Notes under the pieces: model-generated
The model's input: the letters and a program-made list of their open reading frames with translations, nothing else
What the model was told of the DNA's origin: nothing
Database searches by the model: none
Made by a program: the position numbers and the translations under genes
Source: an uncultured Bacteroidales bacterium
GTDB lineage: Bacteria > Bacteroidota > Bacteroidia > Bacteroidales > UBA932
Assembly: GCA_945827785.1 (NCBI GenBank)
Contig: CALZOR010000013.1
Location: 1-36,840, forward strand
Direction: 5' to 3'
DNA length: 36,840 bases
In this document: positions 26,215-36,835 of the stretch, one piece after another
How the letters are laid out: each line of letters opens with the position of its first letter
How positions within the stretch are numbered: the first letter of the stretch is position 1

Positions 26215-28656
26215 TTATCTCAATACGGCTCCGAATTCTTTCTGGAATACGGCAAGGAACTTGGTCATCATCCTGTCCACATCACCGTCAGTAAGGGTTT
26301 TCTCCAGATCCTGAAGCACGAAGCTCAAAGCATACTGTTTCTTGCCCTGACCAATCTTGTCGCCACGGTACACGTCAAAGAGAGATACCTGCTTGAGGAG
26401 TTTCTTTCCTGTACGGAATGCAGCGGCACGAAGGTCGGCATAGCTGACGCCCTCATCCAGAAGCAGGGCAAGGTCACGTCTGACTTCAGGGAATTTAGGG
26501 AGCTCGCTATATTTGATCTTGTCGCGTTTGATGAGTTCGAAGAGAAGCGGCCAGCTGATTTCAGCAGCAAACACAGGCTGCTTGATTCCCATCTGCTTGA
26601 GCCTTGCAGGAGCTATCGTTCCCATCACAGCAAGCTGCTTGCCGCTTCCCGGAAGCATGTATGCAAGTCCCTCTGAGAACAGGTCTGAAGGCGCCGGTGC
26701 AGTCTGCATAGAATAAAGGTCCGCACCAAAACGTTTGAGAAGCAGTTCAAGATAGCCTTTAAGCTGGAAATAATTGCCTTTGCCGGCCTCAAGGCGCCAT
26801 GATTTGTCGCTTTGGCCACTGACGAACAAAGCAAAATTGGTATGCTCCTCATAGCTTTCAAGAGTCTTGCCGTCAGCACCAGGAAGGAGGGAATATACCG
26901 AGCCATATTCAAACGTCCTGATATTAGTCATCTGACGGTTGATATTGTAGGCAATCACCTCAAGTCCACCGAGCAGGAGAGTCTGCCTCATCACATTAAG
27001 ATCGGAACTGAGGGGATTGAGAATCCTCACACATCTCTCCTCCGGGAAAGTCTTGAGTTTCGAATAATATTCTCCCTTGGTCAGCGAGTTGTTCATGGTT
27101 TCAACAAAACCGTTTGCTGCCAGAAAATCTGATATCGTCTTTCTGACACGCTCAGGCTCAGGCTTCACAGGAGCATTCACCGACATGCGCATGGCATTCG
27201 GCAGTTCGATATTGTTATATCCGTAAATACGAAGTATCTCCTCCACAACATCACACTCGCGATATACATCGATCATGTATGAAGGAACGGCAACCCTGGC
27301 TCCCGCCTCTGTCTTTTCAATGAAATCATAGGCAAGTGCCTCAAGTATATTTTCAATGGCATCCTTTCCGATTTTCTTTCCGATGAAATTCTCTATGCGT
27401 GCATAATCTAGGTCAACAACCTTGCGTTCAATCTTTTCCGGATAGAATTCCTGTACTTTGCCGACAATCTCACCTCCTGCTATTTCCTGAATCAGAAGGG
27501 CTGCACGGCGTGATGCATAGTTTACGATGAGCGGATCCGCTCCCCTTTCATATCTGAATGAGGCGTCTGTCTTGAGTCCGTGTCTCTTTGAAGTCTTCCT
27601 GATTGAAACAGGATTGAAATATGCACTCTCAAGGAAAATATCTGTTGTTGAATCAGTTACGCCGGAATTTTCACCGCCGAACACTCCAGCCAGACACATA
27701 GGTTTTTCTGTATCTGCGATAACAAGGTCAGCGGCAGAAAGAGACCTTTCCACTCCGTCAAGCGTAACGAATTTCTCACCTTCAGCTGCCCTGCGGACAA
27801 CTACCTTTCCACCTCCGATCTTCGCTGCATCAAACGCGTGCAAAGGCTGTCCCGTTTCCATAAGGACAAAGTTGGTAATATCCACTATATTGTTTATCGG
27901 CCTGAGTCCTATTGAAAGCAGCTTCTTCTGAAGCCATTCCGGCGATGGGGCAACCTTGACTCCCCTTATTGTCGTGCCGGTATATCTCGGAGCACCGTCA
28001 GCAGCCAACACCTCTACAGGGATTGCCTCACCCTCCCCTTCACGAAAAGTGGTGACTTCAGGAATATTGAGTTTGCAAGGGATGTTATTATGCACCAGAT
28101 ACGCATACAAGTCTCTTGCAACACCGATATGTGAAGCCGCATCCACCCTGTTCGCTGTAAGTCCAATCTCTATAAGTGAATCCGTTGCAAGATGAAGATA
28201 CTCTTTTGCCGGAGTTCCTACAACGGCATCCGGATCAAGAACCATGATTCCATCATGAGAAGAACCGATTCCAAGCTCATCTTCCGCGCAAATCATTCCG
28301 AATGATTCAACTCCCCTGATTTTCGATTTCTTTATCTTGAAATCTTCGCCAAGGACTGTTCCTACTGTGGCAAGAAGGACTTTCTGTCCGGCTGCGACAT
28401 TCGGCGCGCCACATACAACCTGAAGCAGTTCCGGCTCTCCGGTGTTCAGTTTTGTTATATGGAGATGGTCTGAATCTGGATGATCCACACACTCTACGAC
28501 TTCAGCGACAATGACACCTGCAAGCCCGCCGGGAATCTCCTCAACCATTTCAAGAGAATCCACTTCAAGTCCGATTGAGGTCAGGGCTGCGGCAACCTCC
28601 TCCGGAGTAAGATTACACTCAAGATAATCCTTGAGCCAGTTGTACGATAGTTTCAT
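26215..28656 (-). CDS. pheT: Phenylalanine--tRNA ligase beta subunit
   Basis: MKLSYNWLKDYLE, tRNA-binding domain, B3/B4 and B5 domains, C-terminal FDX-ACB domain; 813 aa. Confidence 0.97.
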   Translation of the reverse strand: MKLSYNWLKDYLECNLTPEEVAAALTSIGLEVDSLEMVEEIPGGLAGVIVAEVVECVDHPDSDHLHITKLNTGEPELLQVVCGAPNVAAGQKVLLATVGTVLGEDFKIKKSKIRGVESFGMICAEDELGIGSSHDGIMVLDPDAVVGTPAKEYLHLATDSLIEIGLTANRVDAASHIGVARDLYAYLVHNNIPCKLNIPEVTTFREGEGEAIPVEVLAADGAPRYTGTTIRGVKVAPSPEWLQKKLLSIGLRPINNIVDITNFVLMETGQPLHAFDAAKIGGGKVVVRRAAEGEKFVTLDGVERSLSAADLVIADTEKPMCLAGVFGGENSGVTDSTTDIFLESAYFNPVSIRKTSKRHGLKTDASFRYERGADPLIVNYASRRAALLIQEIAGGEIVGKVQEFYPEKIERKVVDLDYARIENFIGKKIGKDAIENILEALAYDFIEKTEAGARVAVPSYMIDVYRECDVVEEILRIYGYNNIELPNAMRMSVNAPVKPEPERVRKTISDFLAANGFVETMNNSLTKGEYYSKLKTFPEERCVRILNPLSSDLNVMRQTLLLGGLEVIAYNINRQMTNIRTFEYGSVYSLLPGADGKTLESYEEHTNFALFVSGQSDKSWRLEAGKGNYFQLKGYLELLLKRFGADLYSMQTAPAPSDLFSEGLAYMLPGSGKQLAVMGTIAPARLKQMGIKQPVFAAEISWPLLFELIKRDKIKYSELPKFPEVRRDLALLLDEGVSYADLRAAAFRTGKKLLKQVSLFDVYRGDKIGQGKKQYALSFVLQDLEKTLTDGDVDRMMTKFLAVFQKEFGAVLR

Positions 28657-28671
28657 ATATTTACTATATTA

Positions 28672-29607
28672 TTATTCCAAATCGTCCTTTGTAAAAAGGG
28701 CATTTACAAATTCACGTTTATCAAATACTTTCAGGTCATCAATACCTTCTCCGATGCCTATATATTTGACTGGCACACGGAACTGGTCAACTATTCCGAC
28801 CACTACCCCACCCTTGGCCGTACCGTCAAGTTTGGTAATTGCAAGTGAAGTGATATCGGTGGCGCGAGCAAACTCCCTCGCCTGCTGGAAGGCATTCTGG
28901 CCGGTTGAAGCATCCAGGACCAGGAGCACTTCATGCGGAGCATCCGGGATGACCTTGCGCATGACATTTCTGATTTTTGTAAGTTCGTTCATCAGGTCTA
29001 TCCTGTTGTGAAGACGCCCGGCAGTATCAATCAGCACCACATCCGCATCCTTTGCAACAGCAGACTTCAAGGTATCAAATGCAACGGAAGCTGGGTCCGA
29101 TCCCATTTCCTGCTTTACGATATCCACACCTGAACGTTCAGCCCAGATTGTAAGCTGATCGACGGCTGCTGCCCTGAAAGTGTCGGCAGCTCCGAGAACG
29201 ACCTTCTTGCCCATTGACCTGAAATTATGTGCAAGCTTTCCTATTGTAGTGGTCTTGCCGACGCCGTTAACTCCCACAACCATAATCACATACGGTTTCT
29301 TAGAGAAATCTGCCGGACATGCAGGAGAATCTTCATTCCGAGACCCGACATCCATAAGGGAAGCAATCTCATCGCGGAGTAATTCAACAAGTTCATCCAG
29401 GGAGACATACTTGTCGCGACTTACCCTCTCTTCGAGGTTATCAATTATCTTCATGGTCGTATCAACTCCCATATCGGTAGCAACGAGCGCCTCCTCCATT
29501 GCATCAAGAAGTTCTTCATCAACCTTTGCCTTACCGACAATAGCTCTTGAAAGCCTGTCAAAAAAGCCCCTGTTGGTCTTCTTTACTCCTTTATCAAAAA
29601 TGCCCAT
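28672..29607 (-). CDS. ftsY: Signal recognition particle receptor FtsY
   Basis: VVGVNGVGKTTTIGKLA, ADTFRAAAVDQL, DTAGRLHN, TKLDGTAKGG. Confidence 0.97.
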   Translation of the reverse strand: MGIFDKGVKKTNRGFFDRLSRAIVGKAKVDEELLDAMEEALVATDMGVDTTMKIIDNLEERVSRDKYVSLDELVELLRDEIASLMDVGSRNEDSPACPADFSKKPYVIMVVGVNGVGKTTTIGKLAHNFRSMGKKVVLGAADTFRAAAVDQLTIWAERSGVDIVKQEMGSDPASVAFDTLKSAVAKDADVVLIDTAGRLHNRIDLMNELTKIRNVMRKVIPDAPHEVLLVLDASTGQNAFQQAREFARATDITSLAITKLDGTAKGGVVVGIVDQFRVPVKYIGIGEGIDDLKVFDKREFVNALFTKDDLE

Positions 29608-29684
29608 ATAAAATCAAAGTTTAACCTGCAAATATACAAATTTCCCAGCGGATAAGAAAGAATTGAAGCAACAAGTAGATGCAA

Positions 29685-29716
29685 AAAAGGGTGACTGAAT
29701 AATCAATCACCCTTTT
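29685..29716 (-). terminator. Terminator-like hairpin between the DUF4295 gene and ftsY
   Basis: aaaagggtga...tcaccctttt perfect 10-bp inverted repeat with A/T tails. Confidence 0.8.
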
Positions 29717-29735
29717 GTTCTGCTTAGGAGAAAAC

Positions 29736-29891
29736 TTATTTCTTTGCGAAGAAATCTTTTGTCTTATCCTCATCAATAAGCTCTTCAGTGAAGACATAAG
29801 CCCCAGTCTTAGGAGATTTGTCCATGCGGATGCACTTAACGACTTTCTTCTGTACACCTGCTTTGAAGGTTGCGACTGCTTTCTTTGCCAT
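29736..29891 (-). CDS. DUF4295 small basic protein (51 aa)
   Basis: Own translation MAKKAVATFKAGVQKKVVKCIRMDKSPKTGAYVFTEELIDEDKTKDFFAKK; sits after rpmG. Below the ORF-track size cutoff. Confidence 0.9.
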   Translation of the reverse strand: MAKKAVATFKAGVQKKVVKCIRMDKSPKTGAYVFTEELIDEDKTKDFFAKK

Positions 29892-29909
29892 AAATCAATT
29901 CCTCCGTTA

Positions 29910-30098
29910 TTATTTGATCTCGCGATGAAGAGTTACCTTCTTAAGGAACGGATTGTATTTCATACGCTCCAGACGCTGAGTTGTATTCTTTTTATTCTTG
30001 GTAGTGATGTATCTTGAGATACCTGGTACACCGCTTTCTCTCTGCTCAGTGCACTCAAGGATGACCTGCACCCTGTTACCTTTAGCTTTCTTTGCCAT
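29910..30098 (-). CDS. rpmG: 50S ribosomal protein L33
   Basis: [54 protein letters not shown]. Confidence 0.96.
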   Translation of the reverse strand: MAKKAKGNRVQVILECTEQRESGVPGISRYITTKNKKNTTQRLERMKYNPFLKKVTLHREIK

Positions 30099-30109
30099 AA
30101 TCCGAAAAA

Positions 30110-30352
30110 TTAAACAAGGTTAATAAATCCTTTCTTCTGAGCGTCCTTGATGGTTGCTTCGAGACCATTCTTCTCGATATTCCTCATACCCTTGCAAGAC
30201 ACCTTAAGAGTAATGAACCTCTGCTCCTGCTCAGACCAGAATTTCTTGGTCTTGAGATTCAGGGCAAAAATGCGCTTTGTGCGCCTTTTAGAATGCGAAA
30301 CGTTGTTTCCGACCATTCTTTTTCTACCTGTAACTTGACAAACCTTTGCCAT
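30110..30352 (-). CDS. rpmB: 50S ribosomal protein L28
   Basis: [29 protein letters not shown]. Confidence 0.97.
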   Translation of the reverse strand: MAKVCQVTGRKRMVGNNVSHSKRRTKRIFALNLKTKKFWSEQEQRFITLKVSCKGMRNIEKNGLEATIKDAQKKGFINLV

Positions 30353-30428
30353 TGTATATACTATTTTTATTTAATTCATAATTAGCGGGCTGCAAATATC
30401 GCATAAAAAAATCGCAATTGCAAAATTT

Positions 30429-31775
30429 CTAAACAAAATTGAAGAATCTCCGCCACCTGATATTTTTAGGAAACTTCTTGTTGGCATCAACTGAAAGCCA
30501 GATCATTGCAGGCTTTCCGACTATATGGTCCTCCGGTACGAAACCCCAGTATCTTGAGTCGAGGGAGTTGTGCCTGTTGTCTCCCATCATGAAATAATAA
30601 TTTTGTTTGAAAACATAGTCAGTTGCTTCCGAGCCGTTGATGAAGATGTGTCCGTCAACCACCTTGAGTTCGTTTCCTTCGTACGAAGTGATAATCCTTT
30701 CGTAAAGAGGCAGATTGGTGAGGTTGAGCTCGACCGAAGCGCCTGCTGAAGGAATCCAGAGCGGTCCGTAATTGTCCCTTGTCCATTTGTAACCAGTAGA
30801 GAACGGGAAGATTGTCAGATCTGAATCCGGATAATCCGGTGGCCAGACATCATCATTCTTCACTACTGAAACAACATTCGGAAGGGCCTTCACACTTTCA
30901 AGCATTTCTGCTGTGAGAGGCATGGCAGGATAACCAGCAAGCGAAGGATCGAACCAAAGCTCTGCGACGTTGATACCAAGTTTGTCAAGTACTACAGAAT
31001 TGATTCTCTGTCCGTTGGTGACAACGGTATAGGAATTCTGTACACCCGGCCAAATTTCCTGAGCCTGCGAATTGACGTAAACGATGCCGTCAACTATTCT
31101 CAGTGTATCTCCTGCAACTGCAACGCATCTCTTTACATAGTGATCCTTCTTGTCCGAAGGTCTGACCTTAACCGGTCCGTAATGACGGATGGCATAGTCA
31201 CGTCCCAATGTCCTGCACACAGCATAATAGTCATCTGCAGGTGCCTTTACCAGGACAGAATCTCCATGAGGAAATCCGAATACCACATAGTCTCCGGCCT
31301 TTACATTGCCAAAGCCCTTCAGTCTTCTGTAATCATTCTGGATAAGAGTGCTGTATGACTCCCTGCTTCCGATTACATTGTGGGTGAAAGGGATGGTGAG
31401 AGGCGTCTGAGGAAGGCGAGGGCCGTAAGCAAGCTTACTTACGAACAGATGGTCACCCGTATAGAGCGAACTCTCCATCGAGGATGAAGGAATCTTAAAA
31501 GCCTGGAAAAAGAAAATATTGATGAATGTCACTACAATGACGGCAAAAATGATTGCATCAAGCCAGTCAAGCAGAACATTTGTCTTTTCGCCTTCCTTGT
31601 ACTCCTTCTTCCAGAACAGCCATTTCACCTTTTTTGTGATATGGTAGTCAAAAATCGGGACAAGGCCGAAAAGCCACCAGTAGTTTCCGAGCCAGACAAC
31701 CCATACAATATAGAGGACAGCCCAAAATGCAAGCCGAACCCATTTATTGTGGTATAAGTCCTTCAAACTCATCAA
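30429..31775 (-). CDS. lepB: Signal peptidase I
   Basis: FKIPSSSMESSLYTGDHLFVSK, KRCVAVAGDTL, YFMMGDNRHNSLDSRYWGFVPEDHIVGK. Confidence 0.95.
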   Translation of the reverse strand: MMSLKDLYHNKWVRLAFWAVLYIVWVVWLGNYWWLFGLVPIFDYHITKKVKWLFWKKEYKEGEKTNVLLDWLDAIIFAVIVVTFINIFFFQAFKIPSSSMESSLYTGDHLFVSKLAYGPRLPQTPLTIPFTHNVIGSRESYSTLIQNDYRRLKGFGNVKAGDYVVFGFPHGDSVLVKAPADDYYAVCRTLGRDYAIRHYGPVKVRPSDKKDHYVKRCVAVAGDTLRIVDGIVYVNSQAQEIWPGVQNSYTVVTNGQRINSVVLDKLGINVAELWFDPSLAGYPAMPLTAEMLESVKALPNVVSVVKNDDVWPPDYPDSDLTIFPFSTGYKWTRDNYGPLWIPSAGASVELNLTNLPLYERIITSYEGNELKVVDGHIFINGSEATDYVFKQNYYFMMGDNRHNSLDSRYWGFVPEDHIVGKPAMIWLSVDANKKFPKNIRWRRFFNFV

Positions 31776-31782
31776 ACAACAA

Positions 31783-32127
31783 CTATTTTACAGAATTGAT
31801 GATAGCCTCAAATGCCTGAGGGTTATTCATGGCAAGGTCTGCAAGGACCTTACGGTTCAAACCGATATTCTGCTTTGCAATACGACCCATGAACTGAGAA
31901 TAAGTCATACCATACTGACGTGCAGCGGCATTGATTCTCTGGATCCACAAAGCACGGAACGAACGTTTTTTAGCTTTACGGTCACGGTAAGCATAGGTAA
32001 GACCTTTCTCGTAGGTGTTCTTTGCTACCGTCCAAACATTTTTTCTTGAAAGAAAGTTACCGCGGGTTCTCTTAAGAATTTTTTTGCGGCGTGCCCTTGA
32101 GGCAACTGAATTTACCGATCTTGGCAT
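31783..32127 (-). CDS. rplT: 50S ribosomal protein L20
   Basis: [25 protein letters not shown]...[21 protein letters not shown]. Confidence 0.97.
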   Translation of the reverse strand: MPRSVNSVASRARRKKILKRTRGNFLSRKNVWTVAKNTYEKGLTYAYRDRKAKKRSFRALWIQRINAAARQYGMTYSQFMGRIAKQNIGLNRKVLADLAMNNPQAFEAIINSVK

Positions 32128-32148
32128 AAATTTAACTGTTTTATGGAG

Positions 32149-32179
32149 GCAGTGTCCGTCGTCGGAGCTTTTCTACTGC
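32149..32179 (-). promoter_or_regulatory. Possible structured rplT leader
   Basis: Nested stem gcagt/actgc and tccg/cgga in the rpmI-rplT gap; weak short stems. Confidence 0.3.
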
Positions 32180-32225
32180 ATTCCAAGTTTGACATTAATA
32201 ACTTTTGTAATCAGCACTCACTGAA

Positions 32226-32420
32226 TTACATAGCCAACAAAGCTTTGACTCTCTTGACATCCACGTTGGCAACGAGACCTACATGAGTCAAATTTCTTTT
32301 CTGCTTTTTGGTCTTCTTGGTGAGAATGTGGCTTTTGTAAGCATGTTTTCTCTTAACTTTTCCCGTTCCGGTAAGTGCAAAGCGCTTTTTTGAACCGGAG
32401 TTGGTTTTCATCTTTGGCAT
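32226..32420 (-). CDS. rpmI: 50S ribosomal protein L35
   Basis: [44 protein letters not shown]. Confidence 0.97.
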   Translation of the reverse strand: MPKMKTNSGSKKRFALTGTGKVKRKHAYKSHILTKKTKKQKRNLTHVGLVANVDVKRVKALLAM

Positions 32421-32466
32421 AGTTAAATTTTTTGACTGTTAATACTATATTATCCAATCACTTGGA

Positions 32467-33081
32467 CTATTTTTTCTTTACTGGCGAAATCATCATTATC
32501 ATTCGCTTGCCCTCAAGCTTAGGCATCTGCTCTGCCCGTCCATAATCTTCAAGCTCAACTGCAAATCTAAGAAGGAGTTTCTCTCCCTGATCGGCATAGA
32601 GAATGGAGCGGCCCTTGAAAAAGACAGAAGCTTTGACCTTCGATCCTTCCTGAAGGAACTCCTGGGCATGTTTTAGTTTGAACTGGAAATCATGTTCATC
32701 GGTATTCGGGCCGAATCGGATTTCCTTGATGACTATCTTGGCGGCATTGGCCTTCATCTCCTTGGCTTTCTTCTTCTGCTGATAGAGATATTTCTGATAG
32801 TCAAGTATCTTGCAAACAGGAGGATCAGCTTTGGCGCTTATCTCCACCAAATCAAGTCCAAGACTGTCAGCCAGTTTCAGAGCCTCCGACGTAGGGAACA
32901 CTCCCTGCTCGGGAACATTCTCGCCTACAAGGCGTACTCTGGAGACAGTAATCTCCTCATTGATTCTCAATCCGTCATCATCCTTACGCGATTCTGGTCT
33001 GACAGACGGACGACCTTGTGCGTTTCCTGCCGGCTTAGGGCCATTGAAACGAGGTCCGGATGGTTTAAAAGGTGCTGCGAT
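32467..33081 (-). CDS. infC: Translation initiation factor IF-3, proposed AUC start
   Basis: [17 protein letters not shown]...[12 protein letters not shown]...[21 protein letters not shown]. Open frame extends past the TTG start at 32970 to ATC at 33081, 8 nt after AGGAGG. Confidence 0.9.
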   Translation of the reverse strand: MAAPFKPSGPRFNGPKPAGNAQGRPSVRPESRKDDDGLRINEEITVSRVRLVGENVPEQGVFPTSEALKLADSLGLDLVEISAKADPPVCKILDYQKYLYQQKKKAKEMKANAAKIVIKEIRFGPNTDEHDFQFKLKHAQEFLQEGSKVKASVFFKGRSILYADQGEKLLLRFAVELEDYGRAEQMPKLEGKRMIMMISPVKKK

Positions 33082-33123
33082 AAAAAAATCCTCCTATAAG
33101 TTTAAATTAACAATATATCATGG

Positions 33124-35094
33124 TTATAACAGCTGACTTTCAACCTCTTTTGAAACCAAAGAGATGAACTCGTCAACTGGCATTGAACCTTCATCTTTGC
33201 CTCCTTGTCTCCTGACTGAGACTGTTCCTTCGCTGACTTCCTTCTCGCCAACGATAACAAGGAACGGGATTCTCTGAAGCTCACTTTCACGTATTCTCTT
33301 ACCGAGAGTTTCGTTACGGTTGTCAACAGAGGCGCGAATATCGGAATTATTCAGCAAATCACAAACTTTTTTTGCATATTCCTCATATTTTTCGCTGACA
33401 GGCACGATATTGACCTGATCCGGAGTGAGCCAGAGAGGAAGTTTGCCACCGGTGTGCTCAAGAAGAACGGCAACAAATCTCTCAAGGGAGCCGAATGGTG
33501 CCCTGTGTATCATTACCGGACGATGCTTCTGGTTGTCGCTTCCGACATATTCAAGTTCAAACCTTTCCGGAAGGTTGTAGTCAACCTGAATTGTTCCGAG
33601 CTGCCATTTCCTTCCGATTGCATCCTTGACCATGAAGTCAAGCTTAGGACCATAGAATGCGGCCTCGCCATATTCGACAACGGTATTGAGTCCTTTTTCT
33701 GTTGCAGCTTCAATGATTGCAGATTCAGCCTTTGCCCAGTTCTCATCCGTTCCAATATATTTTGACTTGTTGTCCGGGTCACGAAGAGAAATCTGAGCAA
33801 CATAGTCATTGAAATTCAAGGTTTTGAACACATAAAGAATGATGTCGATAACCTTGCAGAACTCCTCCTTGAGCTGATCCGGACGGCAGAAAAGGTGGGC
33901 ATCATCCTGAGTGAAGCTGCGAACCCTTGTAAGTCCGTGCAACTCTCCGCTCTGTTCATAACGGTAAACTGTTCCGAACTCTGCAAGTCTGAGTGGAAGA
34001 TCCTTATACGAACGAGGCTTGCTGCGGTAAATCTCACAGTGGTGAGGACAGTTCATAGGTTTGAGAAGATATTCCTCTCCCTCCTGTGGTGTGTGAATCG
34101 GCTGGAATGAATCCTTGCCATATTTTGCATAGTGGCCCGAGGTCACGTAAAGTTCCTTGTTTCCGATGTGAGGAGTGATGACCTGAAGATAACCGTATGA
34201 TTTCTGAAGCTTGCGCAGGAAGTTCTCAAGTCTTTCACGCAAAGCTGTTCCCTTTGGAAGCCACAAAGGAAGGCCCTGTCCGACCTTTGATGAGAAAGTA
34301 AAGAGTTCCATCTCTTTTCCAAGTTTGCGGTGGTCGCGTTTCTTAGCCTCCTCAAGCATCTGCAGATACTCGTCAAGCATCGATTTCTTAGGGAAGGTGA
34401 TACCATAGATACGGGTCATCATGTGACGGGTCTCATCTCCTCTCCAGTATGCACCGGCAATAGAGGTGAGTTTGACAGCCTTGATTACCGAAGTATCTTT
34501 AAGGTGAGGTCCGCGGCAGAGGTCGGTGAAGTTACCGTTGGTATAAAAGGTTATCTTACCATCCTCGAGTTCTGAAATCAGCTCACATTTGTATTCGTCG
34601 CCTTTCTCAGTGAAGGTCTTCATTGCCTCGTCCTTTGAGACGTCAATTCTTGTAAATGACTCTTTTGAACGTGCAAGTTCGATCATCTTGTCCTCTACAG
34701 CTTTGAGGTCAGCCTCCGTAATCTGTTTCTCGCCGAAATCCACGTCATAGTAGAAACCGTTTTCAATTGCCGGTCCGATACCGAACTTTACTCCTGGATA
34801 TAATGCTTCAAGAGCTTCTGCCAGAAGGTGCGAAGATGAGTGCCAGAATACATGCTTTGCTTCAGCATCGTCCCATTTATGGAGTTTTATGGAAGCATCC
34901 GATGTAATTGGACGGGTGATGTCATATATCGTACCTTTTCCTGTCGTGTCAGCAGAAGTAACAACTGTTGCAGCAAGAACCTCTGCTGCAAGTTTCGGAC
35001 TGATACTCTGTGCAATGTCGAAGGCTGAGACACCGGATTCATATTGTCTGGTGCTACCATCAGGAAATGTAATGTTTATCATAATCTGTTCCAT
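33124..35094 (-). CDS. thrS: Threonine--tRNA ligase
   Basis: TGS domain; [62 protein letters not shown]. Confidence 0.98.
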   Translation of the reverse strand: MEQIMINITFPDGSTRQYESGVSAFDIAQSISPKLAAEVLAATVVTSADTTGKGTIYDITRPITSDASIKLHKWDDAEAKHVFWHSSSHLLAEALEALYPGVKFGIGPAIENGFYYDVDFGEKQITEADLKAVEDKMIELARSKESFTRIDVSKDEAMKTFTEKGDEYKCELISELEDGKITFYTNGNFTDLCRGPHLKDTSVIKAVKLTSIAGAYWRGDETRHMMTRIYGITFPKKSMLDEYLQMLEEAKKRDHRKLGKEMELFTFSSKVGQGLPLWLPKGTALRERLENFLRKLQKSYGYLQVITPHIGNKELYVTSGHYAKYGKDSFQPIHTPQEGEEYLLKPMNCPHHCEIYRSKPRSYKDLPLRLAEFGTVYRYEQSGELHGLTRVRSFTQDDAHLFCRPDQLKEEFCKVIDIILYVFKTLNFNDYVAQISLRDPDNKSKYIGTDENWAKAESAIIEAATEKGLNTVVEYGEAAFYGPKLDFMVKDAIGRKWQLGTIQVDYNLPERFELEYVGSDNQKHRPVMIHRAPFGSLERFVAVLLEHTGGKLPLWLTPDQVNIVPVSEKYEEYAKKVCDLLNNSDIRASVDNRNETLGKRIRESELQRIPFLVIVGEKEVSEGTVSVRRQGGKDEGSMPVDEFISLVSKEVESQLL

Positions 35095-35109
35095 TTAAAT
35101 ACAAGAGTG

Positions 35110-35117
35110 CAAAGTTA
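35110..35117 (-). promoter_or_regulatory. Candidate -7 box (TAACTTTG) for thrS
   Basis: Reverse-strand TAnnTTTG 15 nt from the thrS start. Confidence 0.35.
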
Positions 35118-35159
35118 ATAATTTTCTTTGAATGTAAACCATTATTCAGAAATATGTAG

Positions 35160-35167
35160 TACCTTTG
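35160..35167 (+). promoter_or_regulatory. Candidate -7 box (TACCTTTG) for the DUF4199 gene
   Basis: TAnnTTTG 22 nt upstream of the ATG. Confidence 0.4.
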
Positions 35168-35189
35168 TTCATATATAAAACGCAGAGTA

Positions 35190-35753
35190 ATGGAAAGCCT
35201 CAAGAACACTCAGATTCCGGAAGCAAAACTTCGGACGGCAAATACAGCATTCATTTCAGCTCTCATATTCGGATTCATTTCCGGAGCTTATCTCATAATA
35301 ACCCAATTCCTCTCGACTAGCAGCATTCCGCCTTTCGTAACAGGCATTCTGAATTTTATACTATGGTGTGCAAAATTCTTCGGATGCATCTGGCTGATGA
35401 TGGCTGTAATGAAAAGAGTTGTTGCAATCGACCCTGAGGCAACGGGGAAAACAACCTTCCTCACAGGTCTTACCGTTTCATTCTTTTCGGCAGTTTTCTA
35501 TGCAGGTATAGCTCTCTTGAGCATGACCATAATCTTTCCAGATTATTTTGCCGCACAGATTGATTCAGTGATGCAGATTTATGGCAAAATGCTGGATTCC
35601 AACTCTCTGAGAGCACTTGACCAGATGATGGGGAATCTGCCGCAATATACATTCTTTTCCAACATAATTTATTGTACAATCTACGGGACAGTGCTGTCAG
35701 CAATCCTATCACGTAGAATACCATCAAGAGATCCATTTGCCGATATTAAATAA
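35190..35753 (+). CDS. DUF4199-like membrane protein
   Basis: 187 aa with about 4 TM segments; spacing and C-terminal AILSRRIPSRDPF fit DUF4199. Confidence 0.7.
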   Translation: MESLKNTQIPEAKLRTANTAFISALIFGFISGAYLIITQFLSTSSIPPFVTGILNFILWCAKFFGCIWLMMAVMKRVVAIDPEATGKTTFLTGLTVSFFSAVFYAGIALLSMTIIFPDYFAAQIDSVMQIYGKMLDSNSLRALDQMMGNLPQYTFFSNIIYCTIYGTVLSAILSRRIPSRDPFADIK

Positions 35754-35761
35754 ACTCCGCC

Positions 35762-36730
35762 ATGACTGATAATTTTTCCAAAGACCTTTCAATCATTATC
35801 TCATTATACAACGAAGAAGAATCACTGTCTGAACTCGTGGCCTGGATTACAAGCGTAATGCAGAAGGAGGGTTATTCCTATGAATTGATCATGGTGGATG
35901 ACGGAAGTAAGGACGGCTCATGGAATATTATCAGGAAACTGTCGGCTGATAATCCGAATATCAGAGGGATTTCATTCAGAAGGAACTACGGCAAATCAGC
36001 GGCTCTGTATGAAGGATTCAAAGCGGCCAGCGGAAGGGTTGTGGTAACCATGGATGCAGACCTTCAGGATTCCCCTGAAGAAATTCCTGAAATGTATGAC
36101 ATGGTCGTCAAGCAGGGATATGACATAGTATCCGGATGGAAACAGCACAGGCAGGACAACAAATTGACAAAAAACCTGCCGTCAAAACTATATAACGCAA
36201 CAGCACGATGGATTACCGGCATCAAGTTGCACGACATGAACTGTGGACTCAAGGCATATAAAAATGAGGTTGTAAAGAATATCGAAGTCTATGGTGAAAT
36301 GCATCGCTATATACCGTATCTCGCAAAGAATGCAGGATTCAGCCGGATAACTGAGAAGCCGGTTCATCACCAGAAAAGGAAATATGGAAAAAGTAAATTC
36401 GGTATAGAGCGTTTTGTAAACGGATTTCTGGACCTGCTCTCACTCTGGTTCCTGAGCAAATTCGGAAAGAAACCGATGCATTTCTTTGGTTTTACAGGTC
36501 TTGTAACATTCTTCATCGGTGGTATAATTGCAGTCTGGCTTATAATTGAAAAGCTTATCAATCAAGCACATGGCCTGCGTTTCAGACCTGTGACGGACCA
36601 GCCACTCTTCTACCTTGCGCTTGTGGCACTGGTTGTCGGCATAATGTTGTTCCTTGCAGGATTCATATGCGAAATGATATCCCGAAACAGCAACGAACGC
36701 AATCACTACAATATCCGCGAAACCCTCTAA
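35762..36730 (+). CDS. Family 2 glycosyltransferase (DPM1/ArnC-like, two C-terminal TM helices)
   Basis: LSIIISLYNEEESLSELVAWI, MVDDGSKDGSW, VVTMDADLQDSPEEIPEM, hydrophobic C-terminal helices. Confidence 0.93.
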   Translation: MTDNFSKDLSIIISLYNEEESLSELVAWITSVMQKEGYSYELIMVDDGSKDGSWNIIRKLSADNPNIRGISFRRNYGKSAALYEGFKAASGRVVVTMDADLQDSPEEIPEMYDMVVKQGYDIVSGWKQHRQDNKLTKNLPSKLYNATARWITGIKLHDMNCGLKAYKNEVVKNIEVYGEMHRYIPYLAKNAGFSRITEKPVHHQKRKYGKSKFGIERFVNGFLDLLSLWFLSKFGKKPMHFFGFTGLVTFFIGGIIAVWLIIEKLINQAHGLRFRPVTDQPLFYLALVALVVGIMLFLAGFICEMISRNSNERNHYNIRETL

Positions 36731-36786
36731 TGTCATATCGGGCGAAGGCAGAAGCAGTAAATAGGGTCTGAGTAAAAACTTATCCA

Positions 36787-36835
36787 GTCGCGAAGCGACC
36801 GAGCCGGGTAGGCTCGAAATACCCCTAATAGGGGT
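36787..36835. repeat. Three tandem short hairpins at the window end
   Basis: gtcgc-gaa-gcgac (36787-36799), cgagcc-gggta-ggctcg (36800-36816), acccct-aat-aggggt (36821-36835). Confidence 0.75.

Noticed and set aside
29685-29716. Possible novel ncRNA between the DUF4295 gene and ftsY
   Set aside because: A single GC-core hairpin with A/T tails is explained by an ordinary intrinsic terminator
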